64,000 bases of DNA from Prauserella muralis (GTDB lineage: Bacteria > Actinomycetota > Actinomycetes > Mycobacteriales > Pseudonocardiaceae), in assembly GCF_003202285.1 (NCBI RefSeq), contig NZ_MASW01000007.1, positions 62,001 through 126,000 of the forward strand. The letters run 5' to 3'. Of the stretch, positions 1 to 8,570 are shown piece by piece; within the stretch, counting starts at the first letter, position 1, and the number at the start of each line of letters is the position of its first letter. The position numbers and the translations under genes are program-made. A model generated the notes under the pieces. The model had not been told where the DNA came from. It ran no database searches and saw only the letters and a program-made list of their open reading frames with translations.

Positions 1-634
1 TGTCGATCGTCTTCGGCACCCCGACGACCGCGATCTCGAGCCCGCGCGCCCTGATCGCCTCGCTGAGGAACGTGGCCGCGCGCATGCCGCCGTCGCCACC
101 GATGACGAACATGACGTCCACGCCACGCAGGACGAGCGTGTCGACCATTTCGTCGGCGTCCTGGCCTCCGCGCGAGCTGCCCAGGATGGTGCCGCCGGCG
201 TTGTGGATGTCGCGCACGCTGTCGGGAGTCAGGTCGACGGTGTCCTGGCGGTGTTCGGCGGTCAGCCCCTGGAGGCCGTTGCGGAAACCCAGGATCCGCT
301 TGACCCCGTAATGCACGGAGAGCTCCTGGACGAGACCGCGGATGACGTTGTTGAGGCCAGGGCACAACCCCCCGCACGTGACGATGCCTGCGGTGACCCG
401 GGCGGGGTCGAAGTAGATCTTCCTGCGTGGCCCCGCGGCTTCGAAGCTCGGCACCCGGCCGGGCGGGAGACCGTGCTTGGCGAGCATGGACACGGTGTCC
501 TCGAGCAGAACCCGGTCGCCCTCCGCCACGTAATGCGGAGACGTCTGCTTGGTGGAGAGCAGCTCGGAGAACGGCGAATCGTAACGGCACTCACCGAGCT
601 GGCGAACGCGGATGTCGTCCAGGTGCAACGTCAC
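1..634 (-). CDS. pfkA: 6-phosphofructokinase, C-terminus cut by the window edge
   Basis: Phosphorylates fructose-6-phosphate to fructose-1,6-bisphosphate, the step that feeds the cleavage branch of the RuMP cycle. About 211 codons are visible. The GTG start at 634 follows an AAGGAGA ribosome site. The N-terminal extension leads into TAGIVTCGGLCPGLNN (nucleotide-binding loop), then VIGGDGG and VPKTID near the left edge. GGDG (Gly at the position that is Asp in PPi enzymes) with Lys in PKTID is the pattern usually read as ATP-dependent in the long PFK group; this is family knowledge, not a test. It is the last gene of the minus-strand RuMP run, 94 nt after glpX. From memory, Amycolatopsis methanolica has an ATP-PFK induced on C1 substrates, and this gene could be its counterpart. 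Confidence 0.88.
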   Translation of the reverse strand, partial: MTLHLDDIRVRQLGECRYDSPFSELLSTKQTSPHYVAEGDRVLLEDTVSMLAKHGLPPGRVPSFEAAGPRRKIYFDPARVTAGIVTCGGLCPGLNNVIRGLVQELSVHYGVKRILGFRNGLQGLTAEHRQDTVDLTPDSVRDIHNAGGTILGSSRGGQDADEMVDTLVLRGVDVMFVIGGDGGMRAATFLSEAIRARGLEIAVVGVPKTID

Positions 635-728
635 CGAATCTCCTTGGTCGTGATGAGTCGTGCTGCCACTCGGGCGGGGACTCCGCGGAAGGGCCGGGGC
701 TCCCGTGGGGCCGGCACGGGCCGGGGAG

Positions 729-1697
729 CTATCCGAAGGTCGTGTGTGTGATGTGCCGGATCTGGCCCCTCGAGATCAGGAGCGATTCGGCGGTCGTCGT
801 GCCGTCGCACTCGCGTGGCCGTCCGAGCAGCGTCCCTCCGCTGACGCCGGTGGCCACGAAGAACGCATCGCCGGACACGAGTTCGGCACAGTCGTAAATG
901 CGGTCGAGCGACATGCCCGCTGCGCGGATGGCGGCCGCCTCCTCGGGACGCTGCGGGGCCAGGCGCCCCAGCATGCCGCCACCCAGCGCACCGACGGCCG
1001 CGGCGGTCATCACACCTTCGGGCGTGCCGCCGACCCCGAGGAGCAGGTCGACGTCGAGCGTCGGCAGGAGGACCGCGAGACTTCCCCCGACATCGCCTCC
1101 GGCCGGAGTCTGCACGGCCGCGCCCGCCTGCACCACGCGTGCGATCAGCTCCTTGTGCCGCGGCTTGTCCATGATGACGACGCGGAGCTCGCTGACCTCC
1201 TTGCCGAGAGCCTTGGCGACGTTCACCAGGGTCTGCTCCGGAGGATCGTCGAGGTCGATCACGTCCTTCGCCTGCGGCGGCACCACGATCTTGTCCATGT
1301 AGAACCCCGGCCCTGGCGACCACAGGGTTCCTGGCTCGCCGAACGCGATCGTGGCCAACGCACCGGGCAGGTCCTTCGCGCAGAACGAGGTGCCCTCGAG
1401 CGGATCGACGGCGATGTCGAAGTCCGGGCCCTGACCGTTGCCCACGATCTCGCCGTTGAACAGCATCGGGGCGTCGTCCTTCTGCCCCTCACCGATGACG
1501 ACGGTCCCTCGCCCGGGCGCGTCGGCCAGCGCCTGGCGCATCGCCCTGGTGGCCGCCGCATCGGCGGCTTGCTGGTCGTATCGCCCCACCCAGGCGTAGC
1601 TGGCCACCGCGGCGCGGTGGGTGGCGGCCAGCGCCACGGCCTCCAAGGCGTGGATGTCGACGCAAGTCCGCGGTGCGATCTCACTCTGACACTGCAT
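729..1697 (-). CDS. glpX: Class II fructose-1,6-bisphosphatase (GlpX), possibly also sedoheptulose bisphosphatase
   Basis: Hydrolyses fructose-1,6-bisphosphate, and in related methylotrophs sedoheptulose-1,7-bisphosphate, so it can serve ribulose-5-phosphate regeneration. 322 residues, the usual GlpX length. Canonical metal and substrate motifs are present: IGEGQKDDAPML (about 67-78), DPLEGTSF (about 97-104) and GGTPEGVM (about 205-212). The ATG at 1697 has an AGGAG site. It lies 97 nt downstream of PHI and 94 nt upstream of pfk, so the three are probably co-transcribed. It is the intact partner of the degenerate GlpX paralogue ending at 18564. Confidence 0.92.
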   Translation of the reverse strand: MQCQSEIAPRTCVDIHALEAVALAATHRAAVASYAWVGRYDQQAADAAATRAMRQALADAPGRGTVVIGEGQKDDAPMLFNGEIVGNGQGPDFDIAVDPLEGTSFCAKDLPGALATIAFGEPGTLWSPGPGFYMDKIVVPPQAKDVIDLDDPPEQTLVNVAKALGKEVSELRVVIMDKPRHKELIARVVQAGAAVQTPAGGDVGGSLAVLLPTLDVDLLLGVGGTPEGVMTAAAVGALGGGMLGRLAPQRPEEAAAIRAAGMSLDRIYDCAELVSGDAFFVATGVSGGTLLGRPRECDGTTTAESLLISRGQIRHITHTTFG

Positions 1698-1794
1698 CTC
1701 GGGCTCCTGTTCGGGTCTGTCGCATCAGTACAGAGCTGGCGACACCTGCGCGGTCGAGCGGACCTTCCTGTGCCACCGCGGAAACTTGCCGTGG

Positions 1795-2382
1795 TTACTC
1801 GAGATTGGCGTGCAGACGCCACAGCTCGCGGGCCTGGGTCCCGCTGGTCTGCCACAGCGTGTGGAACAGCGCGTCGGTGGTGAGCAGGACGGACTGCTCG
1901 AACAGGCTGCCCGCATACTGAACGGAGGTGTTGCCGTCGAAGTCCTGCTTGTCCGCGGCCGGGATGACGAGGACTTCGGTGGCGATCTTCGCCAGCGGCG
2001 AGTCCGCCGCCGTGGTCAGCGCGATCACGTCGGCGCCGTGCTCACGAGCGGTCTGCGCGGCCCGCACCACGCGGGCCGTCGTGCCCGAACCTGACGCCGC
2101 CACGAGGACGTCGCGCGGGCCGATGGCCGGGGCGGTCGTCTCGCCGACGACGTGAGTGGGCAGTCCGAGGTGCATGAACCGCATCGCGGCCATCTGCAGG
2201 GCGAGCCCGCTGCGTCCGGTGCCGATGGTGAACACCGTCGGCGCCTTCAGCAGCAACGCGCCGGCACGAATCCACGCTGGAGAGTGCACTGCCGCACTCA
2301 CCCTGTCCACCTCTCCGACGACAGCGCGCGTCGCGTCCGCGAAATAGCTGGCCTCGAGGTTCTTCGAAATCGACTGCGTCAA
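1795..2382 (-). CDS. hxlB: 6-phospho-3-hexuloisomerase (PHI)
   Basis: Isomerises 3-hexulose-6-phosphate to fructose-6-phosphate, the second RuMP-specific step. 195 residues, a single SIS sugar-isomerase domain with FTIGTGRSGLALQM (phosphate loop) and LVAASGSGTTARVV. The TTG start at 2382 is chosen because GGAGGA sits 8-9 nt upstream and the N-terminus matches PHI proteins; no better ATG exists. Unlike many bacteria, PHI is not adjacent to HPS here: transketolase and a 375-nt gap with a hairpin lie between them, suggesting its own promoter. Confidence 0.93.
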   Translation of the reverse strand: MTQSISKNLEASYFADATRAVVGEVDRVSAAVHSPAWIRAGALLLKAPTVFTIGTGRSGLALQMAAMRFMHLGLPTHVVGETTAPAIGPRDVLVAASGSGTTARVVRAAQTAREHGADVIALTTAADSPLAKIATEVLVIPAADKQDFDGNTSVQYAGSLFEQSVLLTTDALFHTLWQTSGTQARELWRLHANLE

Positions 2383-2757
2383 CGCGATCGTCCTCCATTC
2401 ACGGGGCGATGGCAGCGGCGGCCGCCGGGCCCGGCACCGATCCGGGTTCTCGGCGGGAACCCCGGTCCGGTACGGCCGGGAGAGCCATCGCGCGAATCGA
2501 CGTAGCCACCTCCGAGCATCGTGACGTCGAGCTCGGACCAGCTACCTGAAAAGATGATTGTCCGCCGGCGTGGTGGCCAGCAAGGCTTACGACATTGGCA
2601 AACAGTATCCCGTAATTGAGATAACGAATAATGACCGGCGCAATTCCGGGTGCGCCGTGGAACCGGAATGTGACACCGGCCGCGAACAGCCGAAGCGGCC
2701 CCGGCGTCCTGCCGGGGCCGCTTCGCGCAGGCGCCCCTGCCGCCTGCGAGGCGGGCA
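2383..2757. other. Intergenic region between tkt and PHI
   Basis: 375 nt without a convincing gene. It holds the hairpin at 2692-2724 just beyond the transketolase stop, and an AT-richer stretch around 2585-2640 (aattgagataacgaataatg) that is unusual for this genome and is the likely promoter zone for the PHI-glpX-pfk transcript. Confidence 0.6.
2692..2724 (-). terminator. Hairpin after transketolase
   Basis: Perfect 14-bp arms (gaagcggccccggc / gccggggccgcttc) around a 5-nt loop, 34 nt beyond the transketolase stop. No clear U-tract follows, so it may act as a partial terminator or an RNA-stabilising stem between hps-tkt and PHI. Confidence 0.75.
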
Positions 2758-4863
2758 TCAACTCGGCCGTATGGAACGCATGCTCCGGCGTGCCGCTTCG
2801 ACGACGGCCTCTGTGGTGATGCCGAACTGGCTGAACAGGGTCCTGAAGTCCGCGGAAGCGCCGAAGTGCTCCAGCGACACGATCTCGCCCGCGTCGCCCG
2901 CGAACCGGTGCCACGGCTGCGCCGTACCCGCCTCGACGATCACCCTGGCCCGCACCGAAGGGGGAAGCACCTGGTCCCGGTAGGACGGGTCCTGGCGGTC
3001 GAACCACTCCACGCAGGGCATCGACACGACCCGGGTGGCGACGCCTTCCGACTCGAGAATCCTCCTGGCCTCCACCGCCAGCTGGACCTCGGACCCGGTG
3101 CCGACGAGCACCACGTCGGGGTTGCCCGAGGACGCCTCGGCGAGCACGTAGCCGCCACGGGACACCCCGTCCGCCGAGGTGCCCTCCAGGGTCGGCACGT
3201 CCTGCCGGGTCAGCGCCAGCCCCGCCGGGCCGCCGGGATCCTCCAGCACGGCCTTCCAGGCGTGCGCGGTCTCGTTCGCGTCGGCAGGGCGTACCACCGA
3301 CAGTCCGGGAATGGCCCGCAGCGAGGCCAGCTGCTCCACGGGCTGGTGGGTCGGACCGTCCTCGCCCAGCCCGATCGAGTCATGCGTCCAGACGTAGATG
3401 ACCGGCAGCCGCATCAGCGCGGCCAGGCGTACCGCCGGACGCATGTAGTCGCTGAAGATGAGGAACGTGCCGCCGTAAGGACGGGTCCCGCCGTGCAGCG
3501 CAATGCCGTTGAGGATCGACCCCATCGCGTGCTCGCGGATGCCGAAATGCAGCGTGCGCCCGTAGGGATGCGCCCGCCACGCCTTGGTGGAGATCTCCGC
3601 AGGGCCGAAGGAGTCCGCGCCCTTGATCGTGGTGTTGTTGCTCTCGGCCAGATCCGCCGACCCGCCCCAGAGCTCGGGCAGCACCTCGCCGAGCTTGGCC
3701 AGCACCGCGGCCGACGCCTTGCGGGTGGCGACTCCCTTGGCGTCGGGCTCCCAGGTGGGCAGGCTGCCGGCCCAGCCTGCCGGCAGTTCCCGCGTGCTGA
3801 TGCGGTCCAGCAGGGCCTTGCGTTCCGGGTCGCCCTTTGCCCAGGCGTCGAACTCGAGTTGCCACTTCTCGCGGTCGGCCCTCCCGCGTTCGGCCACCTC
3901 ACGAGCGTGGCGCAGGACGTCGTCGTCGACCTGGAAGCTCCGCCGCGGATCCAGGCCCACGGCACGCTTGACCGCGGCGAGCTCGTCGGCGCCCAGCGCG
4001 GCACCGTGCACCTTGCCGGTGTTCATCTTGGTCGGGGCCGGGTAACCGATCACGGTGCGCAGCACGATCAGCGTCGGGCGAGACGTCTCGGCCTTGGCCT
4101 GCTCGATCGCCTCCAGGAATCCGGCCACGTCCTCGCCGCCGTGGACCGTGAGGACGTGCCAGCCGTAGGACTCGTAGCGCTTGGCGGTGTCCTCGGACAG
4201 CGCGATGCGGGTGTCGTCCTCGATGGAGATCTCGTTGCTGTCGTAGATGACCGTGAGGTTGCCGAGCTGCTGGGTGCCGGCGAGCGACGAGGCCTCGGAG
4301 GTGACGCCTTCCTCGATGTCGCCGTCCGAGGCGATCACGTAGATGTGGTGGTCGAACACGCTCTCGCCTGGCTCGGCGTCCGGGTCGAGCAGGCCACGCT
4401 CGCGGCGGGCCGCCATGGCCATGCCGACCGCGTTGGCCAGGCCCTGGCCCAGTGGGCCGGTGGTGGTCTCCACACCCTTCGTGTGCCCGTACTCCGGGTG
4501 GCCGGGGGTCAGCGAACCCCACCTGCGCAAGGCCTTCAGGTCGTCGAGTTCCAGGCCGTAGCCGGACAGGAACAGCTGGATGTACAGGGTGAGGCTCGAA
4601 TGCCCCGCGGAGAGCACGAACCGGTCCCTGCCGATCCATTGCGCGTCGCCGGGGTCATGCCGCATGACCCGCTGGAACAGCGCGTAGGCCACAGGCGCGA
4701 GACTCATGGCCGTGCCGGGATGTCCGCTCCCGCAGTGCTCGACCGCGTCCGCGGCCAGCACGCGGGCAGTGTCCACCGCACGCTGGTCCAGCTCGGTCCA
4801 GTTTTCGGGGAGTCGCTTGGTGGTCAAGCGAACAACCTCGTCAGGTGATTCGTTTGCTGCCAT
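2758..4863 (-). CDS. tkt: Transketolase
   Basis: Thiamine-diphosphate enzyme moving two-carbon units between sugar phosphates to regenerate the RuMP acceptor. 701 residues, full length. [12 protein letters not shown] lies near residue 43, the TPP motif [14 protein letters not shown] near 178, and the pyrimidine domain has FGIREHAMG and [15 protein letters not shown]. The ATG at 4863 has an AGGAGTG site. It follows hps by 55 nt on the same strand and is most likely in the hps operon, so this may be a methanol-dedicated copy rather than the housekeeping one. Confidence 0.96.
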   Translation of the reverse strand: MAANESPDEVVRLTTKRLPENWTELDQRAVDTARVLAADAVEHCGSGHPGTAMSLAPVAYALFQRVMRHDPGDAQWIGRDRFVLSAGHSSLTLYIQLFLSGYGLELDDLKALRRWGSLTPGHPEYGHTKGVETTTGPLGQGLANAVGMAMAARRERGLLDPDAEPGESVFDHHIYVIASDGDIEEGVTSEASSLAGTQQLGNLTVIYDSNEISIEDDTRIALSEDTAKRYESYGWHVLTVHGGEDVAGFLEAIEQAKAETSRPTLIVLRTVIGYPAPTKMNTGKVHGAALGADELAAVKRAVGLDPRRSFQVDDDVLRHAREVAERGRADREKWQLEFDAWAKGDPERKALLDRISTRELPAGWAGSLPTWEPDAKGVATRKASAAVLAKLGEVLPELWGGSADLAESNNTTIKGADSFGPAEISTKAWRAHPYGRTLHFGIREHAMGSILNGIALHGGTRPYGGTFLIFSDYMRPAVRLAALMRLPVIYVWTHDSIGLGEDGPTHQPVEQLASLRAIPGLSVVRPADANETAHAWKAVLEDPGGPAGLALTRQDVPTLEGTSADGVSRGGYVLAEASSGNPDVVLVGTGSEVQLAVEARRILESEGVATRVVSMPCVEWFDRQDPSYRDQVLPPSVRARVIVEAGTAQPWHRFAGDAGEIVSLEHFGASADFRTLFSQFGITTEAVVEAARRSMRSIRPS

Positions 4864-4918
4864 GGGCGCGCACTCCTGTGGTGTCTTCTCTTCGCGTTTC
4901 TCGGGCGGGCTGCGGTCG

Positions 4919-5545
4919 TCAGGCGGCGCGTTTTTTGAGTTCGTGGGCGGCGGTGGTGGGGTTGGGGGCGTTGTAGATGGCGCCGCCGGCGACGGCGACG
5001 GTGGCGCCGGCGTCGCGGACGGAGGCGATGGTGTCGATTTTGATGCCGCCGGCGATGGAGAAGGGCACGCCGGCCTGGCGTCCGTCCTCGAGCAGGGTGT
5101 CGATGGTGTAGCCGGGGCGGGCCTGTTCGTCCAGGCCGGCGTGGATTTCCACGAACGCCACCCCGAGCTTGGCGACCTCCCGGATCCGGGCGACCCGGTC
5201 CTCGACCACGGTGATCATGTCGGCGACGACCTCCTTGCCGTACTTGCGGCCGGCCGCGACCGCGCCGCGCACGGTGTCGTCGTCGGCGGCGCCCATCACC
5301 GTGACCAGATCCGCCCCGGCCTCGAACGCCATCGCCGCCTCCAGCTCACCGGCATCGGCGGTCTTGAGGTCGGCGAACACCAGCTTGTCCGGGTGCGCGG
5401 CCTTGATCGCGCTCACCGCGCCGATGCCCACCGACTTCACCAGCGGCGTCCCCAGCTCCAGGATGTCGACGTGCTCGGCCACCTGCTTGGCCAGCGTCAA
5501 CGCCGAGGGCAGATCCACCACATCCAACGCAACCTGCAACTTCAC
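4919..5545 (-). CDS. hxlA: 3-hexulose-6-phosphate synthase, copy 1
   Basis: Condenses formaldehyde with ribulose-5-phosphate to hexulose-6-phosphate, the carbon-fixing step of the RuMP cycle. 208-residue TIM barrel with FADLKTADAGELEA (catalytic Asp/Lys pair), VEIHAGLDEQ and IAGGIKID (phosphate site). The GTG start at 5545 is preceded by GGTGAGGAGAGTGTGCT. The protein is identical to the copy at 28389-29015. It is first in the run hps-tkt-PHI-glpX-pfk. Codons near the start end mostly in G/T and those near the end almost all in C, an unusual gradient within one gene. Confidence 0.96.
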   Translation of the reverse strand: MKLQVALDVVDLPSALTLAKQVAEHVDILELGTPLVKSVGIGAVSAIKAAHPDKLVFADLKTADAGELEAAMAFEAGADLVTVMGAADDDTVRGAVAAGRKYGKEVVADMITVVEDRVARIREVAKLGVAFVEIHAGLDEQARPGYTIDTLLEDGRQAGVPFSIAGGIKIDTIASVRDAGATVAVAGGAIYNAPNPTTAAHELKKRAA

Positions 5546-5705
5546 AGCACACTCTCCTCACCAAAAAAGGGCCGACCAATCAACCCACACGACAATTCCC
5601 CACCCACCCAAAAACCAGCAACACCCCACCACATGCAAAACCCCAATCCCCCAATGCGCACAACCAATAACCACCCACCCACCCCCACACCACTACCCTC
5701 GATTC
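5546..5705 (-). promoter_or_regulatory. G/T-rich upstream region of hps copy 1
   Basis: On the hps coding strand this 160-nt leader is almost free of C and contains clustered G-runs (GGGGGTGGGTGGGTGG, then GGGTGGGTGGGG). It must carry the hps promoter and, in the other direction, probably that of rpe. It is duplicated at 28228-28388 with a single T insertion. G-quadruplex potential is an inference. Confidence 0.6.
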
Positions 5706-5706
5706 T

Positions 5707-6402
5707 GTGTCTCATCAGCCAATGATTGCGCCGTCCATCCTTTCCGCCGATTTCGCGCGGCTCGCCGACGAAGTGGCCGCCGTGACGGGACAGTCAGGCC
5801 GTGGGGCGGATTGGCTGCACGTGGATGTCATGGACGCGCATTTCGTGCCGAACCTGACTCTCGGCCTGCCGGTCGTGCGGTCGCTGCTCGCGACCACTGC
5901 CCTGCCGCTGGACTGCCACCTGATGATCGAGAACCCCGATCGCTGGGCGATCGACTACGCGGAAGCGGGCTCGTACAACGTCACCGTGCACGTCGAGGCC
6001 GCCGGCGATCCGGTCATGCTCGCGAAGGACCTGCGGGCCGCGGGCGCGAAGGCGGGACTGGCGATCAAGCCGAACACCCCGCTGGAGCCCTACGTCGACG
6101 TGCTCAAGCACTACGACACGCTGCTGGTGATGTCCGTGGAGCCCGGTTTCGGCGGTCAGAAGTTCATCGCCACCGTCCTGGACAAGGTGCGGCACGCGCG
6201 GAGGATGGTCGACAGCGGGCACCTCAACCTGGTCGTGGAGATCGACGGCGGCATCAACGCCGGCACGATCGAACAGGCGGCCGAGGCCGGCGTCGACTGC
6301 TTCGTGGCCGGCTCGGCCGTCTACGCGGCCGACGATCCGGCGCGGGCCGTGGAGGGGCTGCGCAGCCAGGTGGAGGCTCTTTCCTCGCGCGGACGCCGCT
6401 GA
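5707..6402 (+). CDS. rpe: Ribulose-phosphate 3-epimerase
   Basis: Interconverts ribulose-5-phosphate and xylulose-5-phosphate, regenerating the formaldehyde acceptor. 231 residues, TIM barrel with [46 protein letters not shown] and VEIDGGIN, the expected metal and phosphate sites. Two starts are possible, GTG at 5707 and ATG at 5722; neither has a ribosome site, so the transcript may be leaderless. It is divergent from hps copy 1 and shares its control region; the repeat edge stops two bases before the GTG. Confidence 0.94.
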   Translation: MSHQPMIAPSILSADFARLADEVAAVTGQSGRGADWLHVDVMDAHFVPNLTLGLPVVRSLLATTALPLDCHLMIENPDRWAIDYAEAGSYNVTVHVEAAGDPVMLAKDLRAAGAKAGLAIKPNTPLEPYVDVLKHYDTLLVMSVEPGFGGQKFIATVLDKVRHARRMVDSGHLNLVVEIDGGINAGTIEQAAEAGVDCFVAGSAVYAADDPARAVEGLRSQVEALSSRGRR

Positions 6403-6427
6403 CGCTCGTGCCTGCTGTCCGCGCAAG

Positions 6428-6465
6428 CCTGATTCCGCCGCCATTCATCCTCCGGCGGAATCAGG
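6428..6465. terminator. Bidirectional terminator between rpe and a LytTR regulator
   Basis: Perfect 13-bp arms (cctgattccgccg / cggcggaatcagg) with a 12-nt loop in the 77-nt space between convergent genes. Confidence 0.85.
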
Positions 6466-6479
6466 CGGGAAACGGGTGC

Positions 6480-7925
6480 TTACACGCCGAGCAGTCGCCG
6501 GAGTTCCGGAGCGTGGCGCCGGGAAACGGGCACGAACTCGTGGGAACGGGAGTCCATGATCAGGAAGAGCTCGCCCTTGATGCCCCGTTCCAGCTCCGCC
6601 ACCCGGCGAAGGTTCACCAGGAAGCGTCGATGCACCCGGCTGAACCCGTAGGGCGTCAGCAACCGCTCGACGTTCTCCAGGCCACGGGTCGCGGCCTGGA
6701 TCCTGCCGCGTTCGGTCATGAGCCAGACGACGTTCCGGTCGGCCTCGGCGTAGCGGATCTCCGACGGAGCCAGCAGAATCAGCCGGTCGTTGCGCATCCC
6801 GATCACGCGCCGGGGCAGCTGACCGACCGCCGCCTGCGAGGCGCTCTCGTACGGCTCGCCCTCCTGCATCCCGAAGACACAGAGCATGCCCACCACGTGG
6901 CTCGCGTCGACGACGGGCCGCATGGTCAACGGAGTGGCCGCCTCTCCCTCGTTCACGGTCAGCGTCGCGTGGCCGCTCCACTGCCCGGTTCCCTGCGCCC
7001 GCTCCTTGACCCACCGCACCACGTCAGAGAGTCCTGAGATGTCCGGGGTCCAGCGTTGGGCCGGTTCGATCGCACCCGCCACCAGCGGCGTGTCGCCGGT
7101 CAACCCGAGCAGCGCGACCGCCGCCTCGTTCGCCGCGATGACATTCCCACCCCGATCCATCGCCATCAACGGAGCGCTGACCTGGACGGAGTTCTTGTTG
7201 AACTCGGAGATCACCTTGTCCGCCTCGTAGACGGCGCGCCGGTAGATCTCCTGCTCGACGCACGCCACCGCTTTCGTCAGCCACACCGGCACGAGCTCGG
7301 ACAGCGGGGCGTTCCATCGCGAGATGTTGATCGACGCGACCGGTGCGCGGGTGACCACATCGCGGATGGAGATCCCCGCACAGGCCCACTGGTGGAAGGC
7401 CTCGCACCAGTGCTCCGGCCCCGTCACCGTCACCGCGCCGGGCACCTCGAACGAAGTCCCCATCCCGTTCGTGCCGGTGCACTGCTCCGACCATGACGAC
7501 CAGGGGGCGAGGTTGTGCAGCTCGGCCCGCCGCTGCGCGGAGGGGTCGCCCCAGATCCCGAGGACGCGCCCGCCGCCGTCGGTCACGGTGACGACGGCGC
7601 CGTCCCGTTCCACTTCCTGCCCGGCCAGCGCACCAAGGCTGCCGAGTGCCGTGAAGATGACGTCGTTGTCGGCTTGCTGGGCATCGCCACCCGCTCCCGG
7701 CGCGACGTCCAGCGTCCGGTCCACTTCGTACCGATCCCGGCACCGGTACCACGAGGCCAGGATCTCCGGCCGGACGCCCGTCTCGACGTCCTCGCCCGCG
7801 GCAAAGCTTTCCCAGGCACGGGCGACTTCTTTCGCCGATGACGTCGTCACCAGCGAGCCTCTCGCCACGTGGTCACGTCCGCTGGGCCTTGGTGCGATCG
7901 CCAGCGGTGGCACTCTCCCGGTCAT
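6480..7925 (-). CDS. GAF-PAS-LytTR transcriptional regulator (1)
   Basis: Predicted DNA-binding regulator, 481 residues. A GAF-type sensor (about 85-215, with QCTGTNGMGTSF and CAGISIRDVVTR, as in AcoR-type activators) is followed by a PAS-like segment (about 245-340, NVIAANEAAVALLG) and a LytTR domain (about 375-481, ending RVHRRFLVNLRRV and VPVSRRHAPELRRL). There is no AAA+ sigma-54 domain and no receiver domain, so it should respond directly to a small ligand. The ATG at 7925 has a strong AAGGAGG site; longer in-frame starts lack one. It is divergent from a paralogue at 8571. Placement among RuMP and methanol dehydrogenase genes suggests C1 control, which is inference. Confidence 0.85.
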   Translation of the reverse strand: MTGRVPPLAIAPRPSGRDHVARGSLVTTSSAKEVARAWESFAAGEDVETGVRPEILASWYRCRDRYEVDRTLDVAPGAGGDAQQADNDVIFTALGSLGALAGQEVERDGAVVTVTDGGGRVLGIWGDPSAQRRAELHNLAPWSSWSEQCTGTNGMGTSFEVPGAVTVTGPEHWCEAFHQWACAGISIRDVVTRAPVASINISRWNAPLSELVPVWLTKAVACVEQEIYRRAVYEADKVISEFNKNSVQVSAPLMAMDRGGNVIAANEAAVALLGLTGDTPLVAGAIEPAQRWTPDISGLSDVVRWVKERAQGTGQWSGHATLTVNEGEAATPLTMRPVVDASHVVGMLCVFGMQEGEPYESASQAAVGQLPRRVIGMRNDRLILLAPSEIRYAEADRNVVWLMTERGRIQAATRGLENVERLLTPYGFSRVHRRFLVNLRRVAELERGIKGELFLIMDSRSHEFVPVSRRHAPELRRLLGV

Positions 7926-8570
7926 CGCAACCTCCTTACGGCCTGACGCGCCGGGGCTTCCTGGGACCGCCGGACCGTGACAGAACCTCACAAACTACTT
8001 GACGTGACTTGAAATTTCAAGACACGTCCGTGTCGGCCGGCCACAGGTTTGTAGACAAACAAGATCGGCTTGCCGAGCCAGGCCAGCCGCGGATCACCTC
8101 CGCGATCCGGCCGTGCGGGCAAGCGATACAGGCGGCCTCGACAACCTCGACGACGCGGCACCAGTTGCCCGGAGATGGTGCGCCACAACTTTGAATTGGT
8201 CAAGTTAGCCGGCCTGGAATTCGCCCGTTCGGAATCGTCCACCGCGGCGGACCAGCCACGCGGTTCGCCCTGGTGAACGCGGTAAACCGGGAAGGGCCGC
8301 GTGCGTGCCGGCCTGCGAACCATGATCGTCGGCCGGACCGGAGAACGACCGCTCGTGAGCGGCCGGCCGCCGATAATCGCGGTTTCGCATCCGTTCGTAC
8401 GTCATCCGCTCGCGGTCGTCCCACTGTGCTTGCCGCCGGAACGCGGCGCAGCTTAGCCTGCGTCGGCGGCCACGCGACGCGGCCCGATACGTCAAGCGGC
8501 ACACGAGCGGCCAACGGCACCGACCTTGTGCGTGCCGGCCGGGTTGGCAACGGACCAAAGGCGGTCTTCC
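7926..8570. promoter_or_regulatory. Divergent control region between the two LytTR regulators
   Basis: 645 nt with no convincing gene. It contains a striking palindrome at 8001-8028 close to regulator 1. The remainder shows no recognisable element. Confidence 0.6.
8001..8028. promoter_or_regulatory. 28-bp near-perfect palindrome, probable operator
   Basis: Centre TTGAAATTTCAA is a perfect 12-bp palindrome, extended to GACGTG(A)C...G(A)CACGTC with one mismatched pair. It lies 76 nt upstream of regulator 1. The binding protein is unknown; it does not resemble the direct-repeat sites usual for LytTR proteins. Confidence 0.65.

Larger units (their letters stand above)
4915..5705. repeat. hps inverted repeat, left copy
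   Basis: 791 bp matching 28228-29019 in inverse orientation. It covers the whole hps gene, 160 nt of its upstream region and 4 nt past the stop. Differences seen: a 6-T versus 7-T run just before the ribosome site; identity ends with a C/T change after CGAC. No transposase or terminal repeat flanks it. The left copy ends two bases before the rpe GTG. Confidence 0.95.
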
